Of a DNA stretch of 64,000 nucleotides, positions 11,951 through 23,124 are shown piece after piece (within the stretch, counting starts at the first letter, position 1; each line of letters begins with the position of its first letter). This DNA is from Bursaphelenchus xylophilus. Lineage: Eukaryota > Nematoda > Chromadorea > Rhabditida > Aphelenchoididae. The position numbers were made by a program, and so were the translations under genes. The stretch covers positions 11,470,001 through 11,534,000 of the forward strand of contig CAJFCV020000004.1 in assembly GCA_904066235.2 (NCBI GenBank), written 5' to 3'. The notes under the pieces are model-generated. The model did not search any database. It had not been told where the DNA came from and saw only the letters and a list, made by a program, of their open reading frames with translations.

Positions 11951-12681
11951 CTAGGGAAGTGTACAAACGAACCCTCACCAAATAGCAAGTGTTATACACC
12001 ATTGGAAAGCCCTTGAAAAATGGTGCAAGACACCATTTTCATTTTTTGCAGAATGCCTCAGGGCAAAAAATTATAAACGGTTGATTTGTCCCTTAAGTAG
12101 TTACAATATCTGCTGTGGGGCATAATAAATGTCATTTCAAAACGCTAAATGATACGGAATGCTACTAGGTTTGCATAAGGATCATTATGAAGTTTAGCGC
12201 TTGCCAGTAAGACCATTTTACCTATGATATTTACTGGTTTTAAGTACCCATAATGTGAAAAAACACTTTTCACTTTTTTTAATGTTGAAAAACATGTAAG
12301 TTTGATGGTTTTAACCGTAACCGACCGTCTTCCAGTAAAATTAAAGCGTTTTTAAAAGTTTAACGCAAATATTTTCCTAACTGTAAGAACGCAAAAATGA
12401 TTTTTCGCAAGCTGGGAACTGAACCCGGCTTGCTTTGGCTTATCAGCCTGCTCAGCAACCACTACACTATTGAAGCAACCCTCTTCGAGGATTTTTTCCT
12501 ACCCAAGAGAAAGAAAGATTTTTGTTGCAAAATGGCCTAAAAATAATACAATTTACAGTATGTCGTCGCGGAAAGTCATTCTGCAAAAAATGAAAATGCT
12601 GTCTTCTACCATTTTTCAAGGGCTCTTCAGTGACGTATGTCACTTATCATTTGGTGAGGGTTCGTATGTACACTTCCCTAG
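11951..12681. mobile_element. Tc4-like inverted-repeat element with tRNA-like insert (731 bp)
   Basis: The element begins CTAGGGAAGTGTACAAACGA and ends with the inverted complement (TATGTACACTTCCCTAG). It is flanked on both sides by TAA (11948-11950 and 12682-12684), a TNA target duplication as known for C. elegans Tc4/Tc5. The terminal repeats extend inward about 110 bp (ACCCTCACCAAAT left, ATTTGGTGAGGGT right; AATGGTGCAAGAC left, GTCTTCTACCATT right). There is no transposase, so it is non-autonomous. A tRNA-like sequence lies inside on the minus strand. Confidence 0.8.
12406..12480 (-). pseudogene. tRNA-like sequence inside the Tc4-like element
   Basis: Read on the minus strand: TCAATAGTGTAGTGGTTGCT resembles a tRNA 5' half with A-box, and GCCGGGTTCAGTTCCCAGC resembles a T-arm with B-box (four of five stem pairs). 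The anticodon arm (GGCTGATAAGCC) does not make a normal 5 bp stem and 7-base loop, and the acceptor stem does not close. I read it as a tRNA-derived pseudogene or Pol III promoter module rather than a working tRNA. Confidence 0.5.
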
Positions 12682-13725
12682 TAAGACGAAGATAAGACGG
12701 ACTTGTTGGCGGGGATCTTATAGACTATTTACCGGGTAAAGGGGGGAGTAAAGGGTTGCTTTAAGAAGGGATAATTTAAAGGAAAAAACAACCTTTGTAT
12801 TGTCTGGGTGGCCGCGGGATTGACGTTACAATTCTCAAAGCTTCCTCAAAAATATATACGCAACAAACACCTACGACATCCTATAGATGTTCCGGGAGAA
12901 AAATTAATCAATCACTAATTAATACGAAGTGTTTCAAAATGCTAAGCTTGTCATCGCGTTCTTCAATGTAGCAAATAAGGCTATACAACAAATAAGGCAT
13001 GATCCTCGAAGAGCTGTTCAGCCCTTAATCAAAGCAAACTTAGAGAAAAATATGTAAAAATTGTGAAGATAAGAAGGTCAGAAATATTAGAAATGAGATC
13101 GCAAACTATTCGTTATAGAAGGATTTTGGTATGTAGAGGGCAATTTGGCCTAAATTTGGCCGCTAAGACCTCTAAAAACTGTTCGTTACAGACAGCTTTC
13201 GCTTAATGCAAGTTGGTTATGCACAGGTTATACTGTGAGTAAATTTCTTCGCTGGTTTAAAAAAAATAATAATTATGTTGTCTTAAGAGTTCTGCCGCCA
13301 CTCATGCAGAAAAAACAGGTTGAAAAGGTTTTTTGAAACAAAGCAAGTTCAAAAAATGACGCACGAATTTCCTAAAATATTCTTATTATTATACGAAGAG
13401 GTCCAAGGTTGGACGGACATTCGTTTTGTTGCACGTGGCGCAAAAGTTCGTTTTCGATGCAGACATGGCTAGAAGGCCGGGCTTTTGTGCACTTTAGGCC
13501 GTACCCTAAGCCCGACCTTGGAATACCAAAAATAAAATTGTTCAGATCACCTGCGATCTCCTTAGCTTGCGACTCGCAGATACAATCAATATTTTTAGCC
13601 CAAAAGTTAACTAAAATCTGATATCTTTCCTGCAAGGATGTCCGTGAAAAATTTTTATGAATTGTTGTGGGGCTTAGGTCGTGCAAAATTTTTCGAAAAT
13701 CTTGGAATAGTTCCCATGTTTAATT

Positions 13726-13995
13726 ATGCACGCTGCTGAAAAATTGAGAAGAAAAGTAGTCGAAAAGCAGACGAAAAGTTACGGTCTGCACTCTAATTCC
13801 GGCACAACAACGATCAGCAAAGTGTATTTCCATAGAATGGGAAACAGCATGCGCAATTTGATTCCTAAAAGTTACATGTCTCGGAAGAAAAAGCGGGCTA
13901 GACATGTGTTAAGACGGCGCGGAATGAATTCGTTTTGTCTTGTCCGAGTCTTTAATCTCAAAAAAGGAATGGCAATTTTAGAAAAAACTATTTAA
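13726..13995 (+). other. Basic 89-codon ORF, unknown
   Basis: It has a true ATG and ends before a TTTAAAAG stretch. It encodes a strongly basic protein (MSRKKKRARHVLRRRG in its second half). No partner exons or recognised domain. It lies in a TE-rich desert and shares the composition of the ORFs at 8.5-9.1 kb; it may be a relic of the same kind of element. Confidence 0.2.
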
Positions 13996-14239
13996 AAGTA
14001 GAATAAAAATTTTGGTCTATCAAAAAGGATGACAATTTATTTCAAAAAGTCGGAAAACCCCTCAAAACTTTTGGTGGATCGAATTACTTGCCAGGATTTC
14101 AACCCGTTGCCGCTCTTTTCTTGCCCAAGAAAAAAAAGAAAAAGTGCAAGAGATCTGATAATAAGCACAGCTGATCAGTGAAACTTGGTGGCGATTTGAA
14201 TAATATGTACTTAAGTCACAAAAATGAGGGCTAAAGTTA

Positions 14240-14790
14240 CGAAGGCTTCCAAGTTTTGGCCTGGCGGCTCTTGCGAGAAACCTCTTTCGGCAGCCGACAT
14301 TTCCCGAATAGGATTACGATTTTCTCCCGTAACTTACGTAGCATGATGAAATCTTTGCATTGGAAACTGTCTGGTACTGAAAACTACACGAGTGTATTGA
14401 ATTCATTCACCGCTTTCCATGCTACGGGAATTTCTCTTAAAAAAAAAACGGTTTCTGAACCTTTAAGAATGTCTGTTTACCCTATGGTAACTATTCAAGC
14501 CAATTATACACTTGGAAACTCAATTTGCACATCTAACTGCCAAGTTCGTCGTTGCAATTTCCTGTTGTAAGCAAATGTTGGCTGATTTCCAAACATCCCC
14601 CGCAGAACCTCCGTGGCTGCCCGCAAAGCGGTTTCCCGCAAGCGTGCTTCGCCAGAAATAGGTATGAAACTTGGGATAAAAAATTGAGGGTTTTCGCCTA
14701 ACAAGCGAGCTGTGGCCTAAGCACAGTATGTTGTTAAAATTTGCCGTCCTAATTTGCACCACGTTTCATAAGAAGCCACAAATTTCTCCG
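14240..14790 (+). repeat. Diverged repeat with conserved reading frame, copy 1
   Basis: This block is a distant direct copy of 56075-56550. In one frame both encode related text: RNLRSMMKSLHWKLSGTE here and RDLRNMIEILHWQLPGTD there, followed by a shared VSEP. Several differences are synonymous (TTA/CTA, CTG/CTC). After the frame ends, both share the non-coding text CATCTAACTGCCA and TTTCCTGTTGTAAG / TTCCCTGTTGTAAG. There is no in-frame ATG. It is a relic of a coding repeat of unknown type. Confidence 0.5.
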
Positions 14791-15358
14791 CCAGAGCCAC
14801 TAAATCTTTTTTGCACCGCGCTTCTTCAAAAATGGGTAGACTTTTTTTCGCGGCACTATAAGTGAATTTTGTCTCTTTCTGCATAGTGCGAAAGATACAA
14901 AATGCGGTAACCTTTAGACAAAAAGTCTATACGCCCCTTTGAAGAAGCGTAGTAGCCCGAACCTCCTCTCCCTCAAGACAAATCTTGTCCTTTTTGAAGT
15001 CACAAAAGTGTGTTTCACATAAACGATTTATGCAAATTGAATCAAAAATGTTTGCAAAACTACAAAATCCAAGCCGCTTATCCTCAACGTAATCGAATTG
15101 TTGTCCTCTCGAACGCTACGAAATATAAAAAAAGAGTTCAGGAAATTAAATTTGAACTTGGGCGTGAGAGAAACGTCTCAGACTTCTTCAAACATTCATA
15201 AGTTTGCGTTTTGAGCGCTCACTTCATATCCGATACTACTCCGATACTATTGGCTGCAAGGCAGCTGAGAGTGAGGGATTGGTGGCTGGAGGCAAATGGG
15301 GAGTTTGCGGTTTGTTGAAAACACACAGAAGCATTGATAAATCAGCTGACTGTGAAGT

Positions 15359-15402
15359 ATCAGTTTGTCGTGAAAATAATGTGGACATATGCGAAATTCC
15401 TA
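15359..15402. repeat. CAGTCTGTCGGG MITE, partial left end
   Basis: The text CAGTTTGTCGTGAAAATAATG followed by TGGAC matches the left end of the TGGAT subfamily. The right end is missing. Confidence 0.5.
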
Positions 15403-15783
15403 ACAATAAGTCGCATTTTGCAGAAAAGGTTTTTTGCGATTTTTAGCATAAAAATCTCGTATTTATAGGCAAAATCAACCCAACATTTTCAAGATGTAAC
15501 TATTCAGACATCAGAATGGTAAATTCTTGTCACTCAAGTAATAATCCATTCCACAAAATAAATATTTGAGAAGCGACTCGGTTTTTTTTGCGAAAAATGG
15601 ATGATTCTCGAATTGTGGAGCGTAATTTTTCTGCAAGCAAATTAATTCTACATACTGTAAAAAAAGGATATCAAAGGAAAACTCGTCTTTTCCCTTTTCG
15701 ACAGTTTATCGTCGGCAACGATCGTTGAAAATCTGGCTTTGCGGGTAAAACGGGAGCTATGGATTTTCAGAAAGTTATAATAT

Positions 15784-16031
15784 AGTGGAGGACCTGATTC
15801 AGTGGCAAAAAACGTACCATTTTGCATCCGGGAAGTATCAAAATTGTGGCAAAATGTTTCCCTCTCCAAGTGAAAAAACTCCGATTTCAAAAGCTCTTTT
15901 TGTAGGGAATGGGCGCGCCCTTCAAAACGAAGTTTTTTTAACTTGGAGAGGGAAGCATTTTGCCACATTTTTGATGCTTTCCGGATGCAAAATGGTACGT
16001 TTTTTGCCACTGGATCAGGTCCGTCACTGTA
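15784..16031. mobile_element. Palindromic MITE, GGCAAAAAACGTACC family, full copy
   Basis: The left end GTGGAGGACCTGATTCAGTG and right end CACTGGATCAGGTCCGTCAC are inverted, followed inward by GGCAAAAAACGTACCATTTT and its complement. Both ends abut TA. Nearly the whole 248 bp is a palindrome; the centre contains GGGCGCGCCC. Other copies are at 23930, 26905/29994 (split), 46019 and 52868. Confidence 0.8.
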
Positions 16032-16994
16032 TCAATCTGTCAGGAAAAAACGGCCAGTTGTCGCAACAAAATGCTCCGGCGAGTCTGATTTTTGGCAGTA
16101 TTGGAGAAAATCACAGCGTCGACTGCTGAGCACTCCTCTCATCGAAAAACTCTTTTCCCACCAAAAACCTTTCAATTGCAAACCAATTTTTCTTTCGAAA
16201 CCCTTTTCAATTTTCAACTCTTCTTTTTTTCAACTCTACGCTTCTCAATTCTCAGCGTTTATCTGAGGCCGCTCTAAATCACAGGAGAATCGGTAAAAAC
16301 AAACTTTAGGGCAATCAATTAGGCCGAAAAAAGTTTCAACGACATAATGAGGAAAAATCAAAAAAAAAAAAAAAAGAAGTTTCGGCAAACTTAAAAAGGA
16401 AGAGCCGAACTTTGGGCCCTCAAGGCCCACTTTGGAAGTTTCGGAAAGCCGTTTCTTCGAACCCCTCCTTCCACTTCATGTCCATCCCCATTCGGCGGGG
16501 ATTTTTTGATTATTAAACAGCCGTGCTCCCGAGAATACGTTGCCGCCTCGGGGCAAGTAATAAAGCGGCGATAAAAATAATATTTTGGCCCGTTCGCATA
16601 ATTTTTTGTGTCATAAAGGAGGGACGAGGTGTCAAGTGGAAAAGATCAATGAGTTTGGGCCAAGAGGGAGGTAAAATGTAGGCTAATGATGTGTCAGGAT
16701 TAGGAAGGGGCAGGTAGACTGACGTGAGCTGAGAGGAAAAATGGCGGGGAATAAAACCGGCAACCTAAAACAGGTTGTTTTTTACGCAATTGGGCAAAAA
16801 ATCGGCTGAAAAAATTTAAAAAATTATTAATAAATTATTATATATTTCTAAAATGGGGCTCACTCAAAGGCCCAATAATTGAAATTTATTGAAATTGTGT
16901 AGAAATTTTCGCTATGTACCACAAACCAATCGCCGAAAATTTTAGCTTTTTCTACGCGGTAGCAGCCGAGATATTCAACGGTCATTGCTGAATT

Positions 16995-17530
16995 CCGTTG
17001 CGGCAGAACTCTACCCCTTTTCTGAACTTTACCCCAATCTGAACTTTACCCCTTTTTCAACTCTACCCCAAAAAAGGCTGAACTCTACCCCTTTTTTGAT
17101 TTTCGCCAAAAAATCTGAACTCTACCCCTTTTTGAACACTACCCCATTTTGAAAATTGAAAATAATAAGGTGTGACATCTTATACGATGAATTTTTTTTT
17201 CAAATTGAGAAAAATCAGGTGTGACATCTTATACGATGAAAAAATATTTTCAATTTGAAAAAATTTTTCATCGTATAAGGTGTCACACCTTATTCTTTTC
17301 AATTTGAAAAAAAATTTTCATCGTATAAGGTGTCACACCTTATTATTTTCAATTTGAAAAAAATTTTCATCGTATAAGATGTCACACCTTATTGTTTTCA
17401 ATTTGAAAAAATTTTCATCGTAAGGTGTCACACCTCATTTTTTCAATTTTCAAAATGAGGGGTAGTGTTCAAAAAGGGGTAAAGTTCATTCAATGGGTAG
17501 AGTTGAAAAAGGGGTAAAGTTCTGAAGGGG
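16995..17530. repeat. Nested inverted array: CTCTACCCC motif arms around ~55 bp units
   Basis: The outer left arm (16995-17157) has at least six copies of a motif like GAACTCTACCCCTTTT. The outer right arm (17452-17530) has the complement (GGGGTAAAGTTC, GGGTAGAGTTG). Between them lie about six units of some 50-60 bp. Two read AGGTGTGACATCTTATACGA and four read in the opposite direction TCGTATAAGGTGTCACACCT, each joined by CAATTTGAAAA. The whole block is therefore a palindrome of tandem repeats. Confidence 0.8.
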
Positions 17531-17606
17531 TATTAATTTCGTATTCGAAAAGTACGGCCTGCGCTCCATGATTTAACAAATCCAACTTTCTGAAAAGAAT
17601 TACAAC

Positions 17607-17801
17607 ATGTCCTACGAAACAGCAAGAATTGTCACCTCAATCGCCACCGACCCTTCCTCGAAGACACTCTTAAAACAAACACTAATCAAAAATTCAACCG
17701 CTCTCCAGGTCGCTTTGGCGAACCCTGTTCAGAGAACCGGCCTAAGGGCCCACACGGGGGCTGAATATGGAAAACGGTGCCGGCTCCAACCGCAAACTTA
17801 A
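17607..17801 (+). other. Orphan ORF or first exon, unknown
   Basis: A true ATG (MSYETARIVTSIATDPSSKT) opens a 64-codon frame with balanced codon use, unlike the surrounding AT-rich text. No consensus donor is obvious and no family is recognised. It lies directly after the 17.0-17.5 kb array. It may be a first exon of a lost or unresolved gene. Confidence 0.25.
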
Positions 17802-18421
17802 TAAACGCGAACGGAATCGATGGCGTCAGCGGTGACACGCACATCAAGTGAGATGTGTTGAGGAATTTTTGTCGAACAAAAAGGGACTAGAACATTGGCT
17901 GAGAGCTCGCAAATTGCGTGAGGGATATTATACATATAAAGTGTATGTTTCTGAGGTGGAGTGGGGATAAAATTAACTCAAGGAAAGCTGTTGTGGAAAC
18001 GATTAACAACCTTATAAATGCGAAACGTGTTGGAGAAAATACCGAAAGAATCGACTTGCAGAGACTTCAATGGAAGTTGATCAAACATTTAGAAATCTTC
18101 GCTAGCCATCCATAAAACGAACTAGAATTTTTATAACTGATTTCTGGCCTCGCTATAATGTGAGTGCAAAATCCCAAGAAAATCTGAGCCTCGAACTTCA
18201 AGGACTTGTCAGAATACAACGCCATAGCATGATGCGAAAACAGAGAAACGAAATTTTCAACGCCAAAATGGCATTAATCTATGATCAGGCACTTTCTCCC
18301 CCGGATAATGAAATCTGTCTACAATAAACAATTTTAGAGAGCTGAAGAGTCAATTTTAGGGCGAGGAAAATTTCCGCACCTCACAACTTTCTGCGCAATT
18401 TCCGAAAAAGGAGGATTTTTT

Positions 18422-18535
18422 ATCAGTGTGTCGGGAAAATAATGTGCACAATGTCGCATTCAAAATCGCGAGAAAATGAATTGTGTCGCGGAAAAATCGA
18501 AGAAATTATGCTCATTATTTTCCCGACAGGCTGAT
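18422..18535. repeat. CAGTCTGTCGGG MITE, AGCAC subfamily
   Basis: Left TATCAGTGTGTCGGGAAAAT, right ATTATTTTCCCGACAGGCTG, with the usual interior (AAAATGAATTGTGTCGCGG). It is shortened in the middle. Confidence 0.75.
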
Positions 18536-18954
18536 GCAATCGATAAGAAAAGAAATAATAAATCATCAATATGGTTTGCAAAGAAACCACGTTTTTCCCC
18601 CCAACGTATCATCCAAAACATTCGAAATGCAATTACCCTAAAGGCGACCTCCCGAAGCTGGCCGAGGCACATGTTTAAAATTGGATAATTTGTTTTGGGA
18701 TTTCACAAAAACGTGAGCAAATACTGTGGGAAAAATGATCAAAAAAAAAAAGGAATTCAGACGAAGTGAGACGTTCGAAAACGCTACGGCTAAAAATACC
18801 CTGATAAGCGACAAATTGCAGACCAGTCAAAACCGCAACTCCGGCCATTTTTTTGCAAAAATTAACTTTTCTTTGAGGGTTTAGAGGGAAAAAAGTAACT
18901 CAATAACCAACAAAAATGTAATGACTGGGATCATCTTCCGAAACTTCGAGCGGT

Positions 18955-19363
18955 TTAGGAAAAAAATGAATTGGAAAAGAAGGTAAAAATTGGACTCAAC
19001 GTGTAGCGGAGATATTCAACAATCTTTTTCCGAAAGAGTACGCATGATGCGGAGATGTAATATTTTGGGAATATCTTTGCTAATTTTGCATCGCTAGCCG
19101 ATTTTTGTTGTGAAAACGTTGAGATCACCTGTTCGAATAGACCTGAGATACGGTAAAAATAGCTGTGAAACTTTTTACGCCAGGATTTTCAGTGTCATAT
19201 CTTTTATCAAAAGTGCCATATCTTTGCCAACTTTCGACCTAATAATCTCGTTTTTTTTTTGCAAAACGCTCACTATGGGTCCCGTATATCTTCAACATTT
19301 TATCGGAATTTGTGAGAAATTTCATCAAAATCTGAGTGTCGCACTTGGAGTACTTCTCCTGTT
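18955..19363. repeat. CGCTCAGATTTT-family element, right end intact
   Basis: The right end AAATCTGAGTGTCGCACTTG then GAGTACTTCTCCTG is followed by TTA, consistent with a TNA target site. The interior carries the family phrases GAGATATTCAACAATC, GAAAGAGTACGC and ATCTCGTTTT. The left end is degraded. Confidence 0.45.
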
Positions 19364-20049
19364 AGTAAACCGGTTAATTCTCGGGCCAAGTTTCATCAAA
19401 ATCTGCGTATCAGACATTGAACACCTCGACTCCAAGTTTACTCGGCAAACTTCTCAATTTTTCAGCGTTGCAGACGCCAATTAGGAACAATTTTTTCTCG
19501 AAAAAAGCATGCGACATTCGTTGTAACAAAGAGACATGTCCTCACCAACATATGACTAAAAACAAATGCTAAAAAATTAGGTTAAGGTCCCTTCTTTGTT
19601 CCACAATTCTCTCCACGGGCAAAGTACTGGCCAGGAATCCGCAGGAAAGTGCGATTCCGCAGGGCTGCAAAGATCCCAGAAAAATTTTTCGGTTGAAAGC
19701 GGGCGATGATGGCAAAACGGAGGAATCTCCGAGCCTTCATTAAAGTTACTTGAGTTCATTGGGCTCTTCTCTTGGCCCACACCAAGGGAAAACTCATTTG
19801 GCCCAAAGGGTAATTGGGACGAGAGTGGAACAAGGTGATAAACCAATAATTTGATGGCTTCAATGGGAGTTAATCATGGCGTCGGCGGCGAGAATGGGCT
19901 TGTTTTTAGTGGGAGGTTTTATGGATGAGGTAGTGGTTGGCAATTTGATGGCGATAAATCAATAAGCGGATTTTTTCACTTGAAATATATATAATTTATG
20001 GCTAGAGGATCCTGTCGCTCTGCAGTTTCTGAAAAAGAGGTCCTTTTTA

Positions 20050-20208
20050 TCAGTCTGTCTAGAAAATAATGAGTAAAAATGCTGCGAAAATGCCGTCGCT
20101 GAAGTGAAAAGCAATTTGATTTTCCCGCGACACAATTTGTAATATTTTCTCGGCGACGGTGCAAGTTTGAATGCGGCAACGTGTTCATTATTTTTCCGAC
20201 AGCGTGAC
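20050..20208. repeat. CAGTCTGTCGGG MITE, AGCAC subfamily
   Basis: Left CAGTCTGTCTAGAAAATAATG and right CATTATTTTTCCGACAGCG flank the family interior (CGCTGAAGTGAAAAGCAATT, TCTCGGCGACG). Confidence 0.7.
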
Positions 20209-20440
20209 GATTTCATATCGTATACGTCGATTGGAGCGTTACGGATAAATCGAGTATCTTTGGTTTTATCCGAGCATGCTTCATCATCATTGCGCTCTAG
20301 CTAGAATTTACCGGGCTAATGAAGCATCACTCAGCTTCAGGACGCATCTATTGGGTTTGAACAGGTCACAAAATTTTCCAATACACCTCAATATAAACTT
20401 ATAACGCAACAAAAACATTCTTTTGATATCGACTTTCTAG

Positions 20441-20602
20441 AACTGTTTCTTTCAATCGTCAAGAGAGGGCAAGACACAAAACATCGATCAAGCCGACAGC
20501 ATCGCTTTCAAGATCCCAAACTGCACCTACTCGATCAAAGATCCGGGGTTCTCTGAGGCCTGTGCTATCTATACAACCAAAATTTTCAACGCGAAAAAAT
20601 GA
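20441..20602 (+). other. Possible terminal coding exon, unknown gene
   Basis: Starting after an acceptor-like GACTTTCTAG, a 53-codon frame runs to TGA at 20600-20602. It has balanced codon use and a protein-like sequence with regularly spaced Cys (CFFQSS, IPNCTYSIKDPGFSEAC). I cannot find convincing upstream exons or name a family. It may be a remnant of a broken gene. Confidence 0.25.
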
Positions 20603-21802
20603 ATCTAAAGCCGTATTTTATGAAATACAATATACCGCAAAACAATCCGCCGGAAAATGGTCAACAACCTGCGAAATGAGACGCACAACGGCCTGAAGGT
20701 GTGTTGAAAAGAAACAAAAAAAAACTTGATTACATATGGCACTGACATAAAAAGTATCAATCATGTTGTCTCCGGCCGAAAAAACGAGCAGATGTATCAA
20801 GGTGGATCGGCTCGGGAATAAAAACCTGACGCTATACCCGTCCTTTTTCTTGCTGTCATCAAGTTTGAGAAAGAAAAAAAAATATATTCTTTCAATGTTC
20901 TGAGGAGAAGGAAATATCAGATGGACTTGTCTATAAAGAACACAGGTCCGTCGGGTGATTTGGCATGTTACGTCTACAAATGACGTCAGGAAGTGTCCGA
21001 TCACGGTGACAAATTGAGGACGAAATCAGGGAACGATAACAAGGAAACAAAATAAGCCAATATTTTCATTTCATTTGGCTCAAATCTCGGGGGTATGCCA
21101 CGTTCCAAATCCTGAAAATTTTAGCCTGCGTTTTGTTGGAGTAATTGAGATATTCAACATTCACTGAGCCGAACATATCGCTTTTTTTGTAGAAAATGGC
21201 CCATACAGTAAAAATACAGCATAATTTTTTATATACATAACACCATGACGTTCAAATACAGCGTAATACCACGACGTACAGACAATGATAATGATTTTCG
21301 GGAAAAAAATTGCCAAAAATTGCATAGCCAGGTCTGAAAATCCACAGTAACCACAGTCTTGGTCGCGGAAGCGTGGGCTTAGTATGAAAAAATAGCTCGA
21401 GCCACACACTATTTTTCTAGCGTATTACCCGCCCAAATCCGCCACGACAAAAGTGTCAATGATATTACTGAAGTTAGGGTACGTTTTCAGGACATTATTA
21501 CGCACATACAGGATCAAAACGCGTCGCATTCTGGCCATCTCCCCTGTTAAAAAGTTTCTGTCCAAAAAGATTTCAACAAGCCCTTGAAACGACAATATTG
21601 GCTGCCCCAGATCCACAGTCAATTTATATACTGCAAGAAGTTAATCAGCAGCGTTTGAAGTGCCGCTAAAGCATAAATATTGCTCTTTCTGATCCGACCA
21701 ATTAATAAGGCATCGCTGACTGACTATTCGGCATTTCTCTTTGTCTAGTCATTTCCGGGAAGTTTGCAACAGTATGTATAATTTATGGAGCCTACTTTGT
21801 GT

Positions 21803-21992
21803 ACTAGTCGTTCCGGAATGTTGCCGAAGTGGTTTTTGACGTCTGCACTTTGCAAAAGGGCAGGTGCGAGCGACGGCCGAAAAAAGGATGTTGCGCGTTG
21901 CAAAAAGCAAGAAATATCACTGCATACATGTAAAATGTTTCTAACGGTGCGTGCCGCCGATTTCAACCTTGCGACTTTCTGGAAGGACTAGT
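21803..21992. repeat. ACTAGTC palindromic MITE
   Basis: Begins ACTAGTCGTTCCGGAATGTT and ends GACTTTCTGGAAGGACTAGT, inverted. It has the family interior with repeated GCAAAA / GTGCG motifs around a centre near GCGAGCGACGGCCG. Relatives are at 33908, 36936, 42030 and 60435. Confidence 0.65.
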
Positions 21993-22520
21993 ATTAACCT
22001 AAAAACCCAAGAATTTTTGAAAGTATTTTTATTGTACTTTGAACACAATGGGACCATAATCTTAATCACTGGTCAAAGAGTTGCCTCGAGCTCTTTCGTT
22101 TTTTGCCGAAGACATCAAAACAAATTTTGCTCAAAATTTTGCACGGAGCAAAAGCAGATAAAGCGTTGCAGGATTACGACAGGCATTGTAAATTCATAAA
22201 ACCCCTATCGCAACAATTCAAATGAATTTCGTAGACAGCATGGGGAAACATGACCGTAAAGATAAGGAATCGTCGAAAAACTTCGCCGTTTATAAGCGGC
22301 TAGCAAAAAAGTACAAAGCAGCCCATTGCCACTCACATTGGCGACATGTTCAACAATGTTTTTCCGTACACAAAGTGTGAAGAGTCTGTATGACAAAACA
22401 ATATTTTTTGACTGTTTTTTCGCGGGCTATGTCCTACAAAATAAGTATTTTTTGTAGAGCGGATATTGCTTTCATCTTGACGTCTAGTATTGAAAGAAAA
22501 TTTTATTTTTCCAATTCCAG

Positions 22521-22679
22521 ATCATCACACAGCCTAAAACAATGTCCTTGGCCTGCGCTGGAGTGAATTATTTGTCGGAGTTCTTTGAGGAACGGGAATT
22601 CGAAAGCTCCAGGAAGAACAGTGTGGCCAGTACTTCAAGTTCAAGCAGTTCTTGCGACTCTCTTCGACGAAATGGATAA
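22521..22679 (+). other. Probable terminal exon encoding a Ser-rich tail
   Basis: A good acceptor (TTTTTCCAATTCCAG) ends at 22520. The frame IITQPKTMSLACAGVNYLSE continues through an acidic patch (FFEEREFESS) to a run of serines (TSSSSSSCDSLRRNG) and TAA. It could be the last exon of a spliced gene, or a 45 aa gene from the internal ATG at 22542. Upstream exons were not found. It precedes the first Sre-like gene by 450 bp on the same strand. Confidence 0.4.
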
Positions 22680-23124
22680 ATCGTTCAAAAGAAACCCAAA
22701 AAATCAACGAACGAAAAAAGATCCAAGAAAATCTCTAATATTCTTTCAACTGTAACCTTAATTTCTATTTATAAATGTAATTATTTGCATTGATACTAAA
22801 GAATTAGTTTCTAACAAGGGACGGACATTGAACGCTATTTTCTAGCGAGCATATGTATGTAAACCAGAGCGCTAACACGAATATTCTGTGCTTCTGTAGC
22901 TGCACTTTCTTCGACGTGCAATCTGAACAATATAAAATTGTATTACACTTGAGCCACACTTCCCCCACTTGGTATATTTAACGCATTTCGCATTCGGAAC
23001 AGAACAACTTCGATATTAAATTAGCGGCTACAAAATTATTTACTACGAGACAAACGAGATTACCTGGAATCAGCGTTTTACTGCCTACGGCTTGTTTTGA
23101 GTCAAAACAACAAACGTCTTTACA

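Noticed and set aside
16995..17530. CRISPR-like array
   Set aside because: The units are not separated by unique spacers, orientation reverses within the block, and the genome is eukaryotic.
20618..21622. Minus-strand ORFs with hydrophobic stretches that could be exons of a chemoreceptor
   Set aside because: I could not find matching donor and acceptor phases or a family signature, so they may be chance or an old pseudogene.
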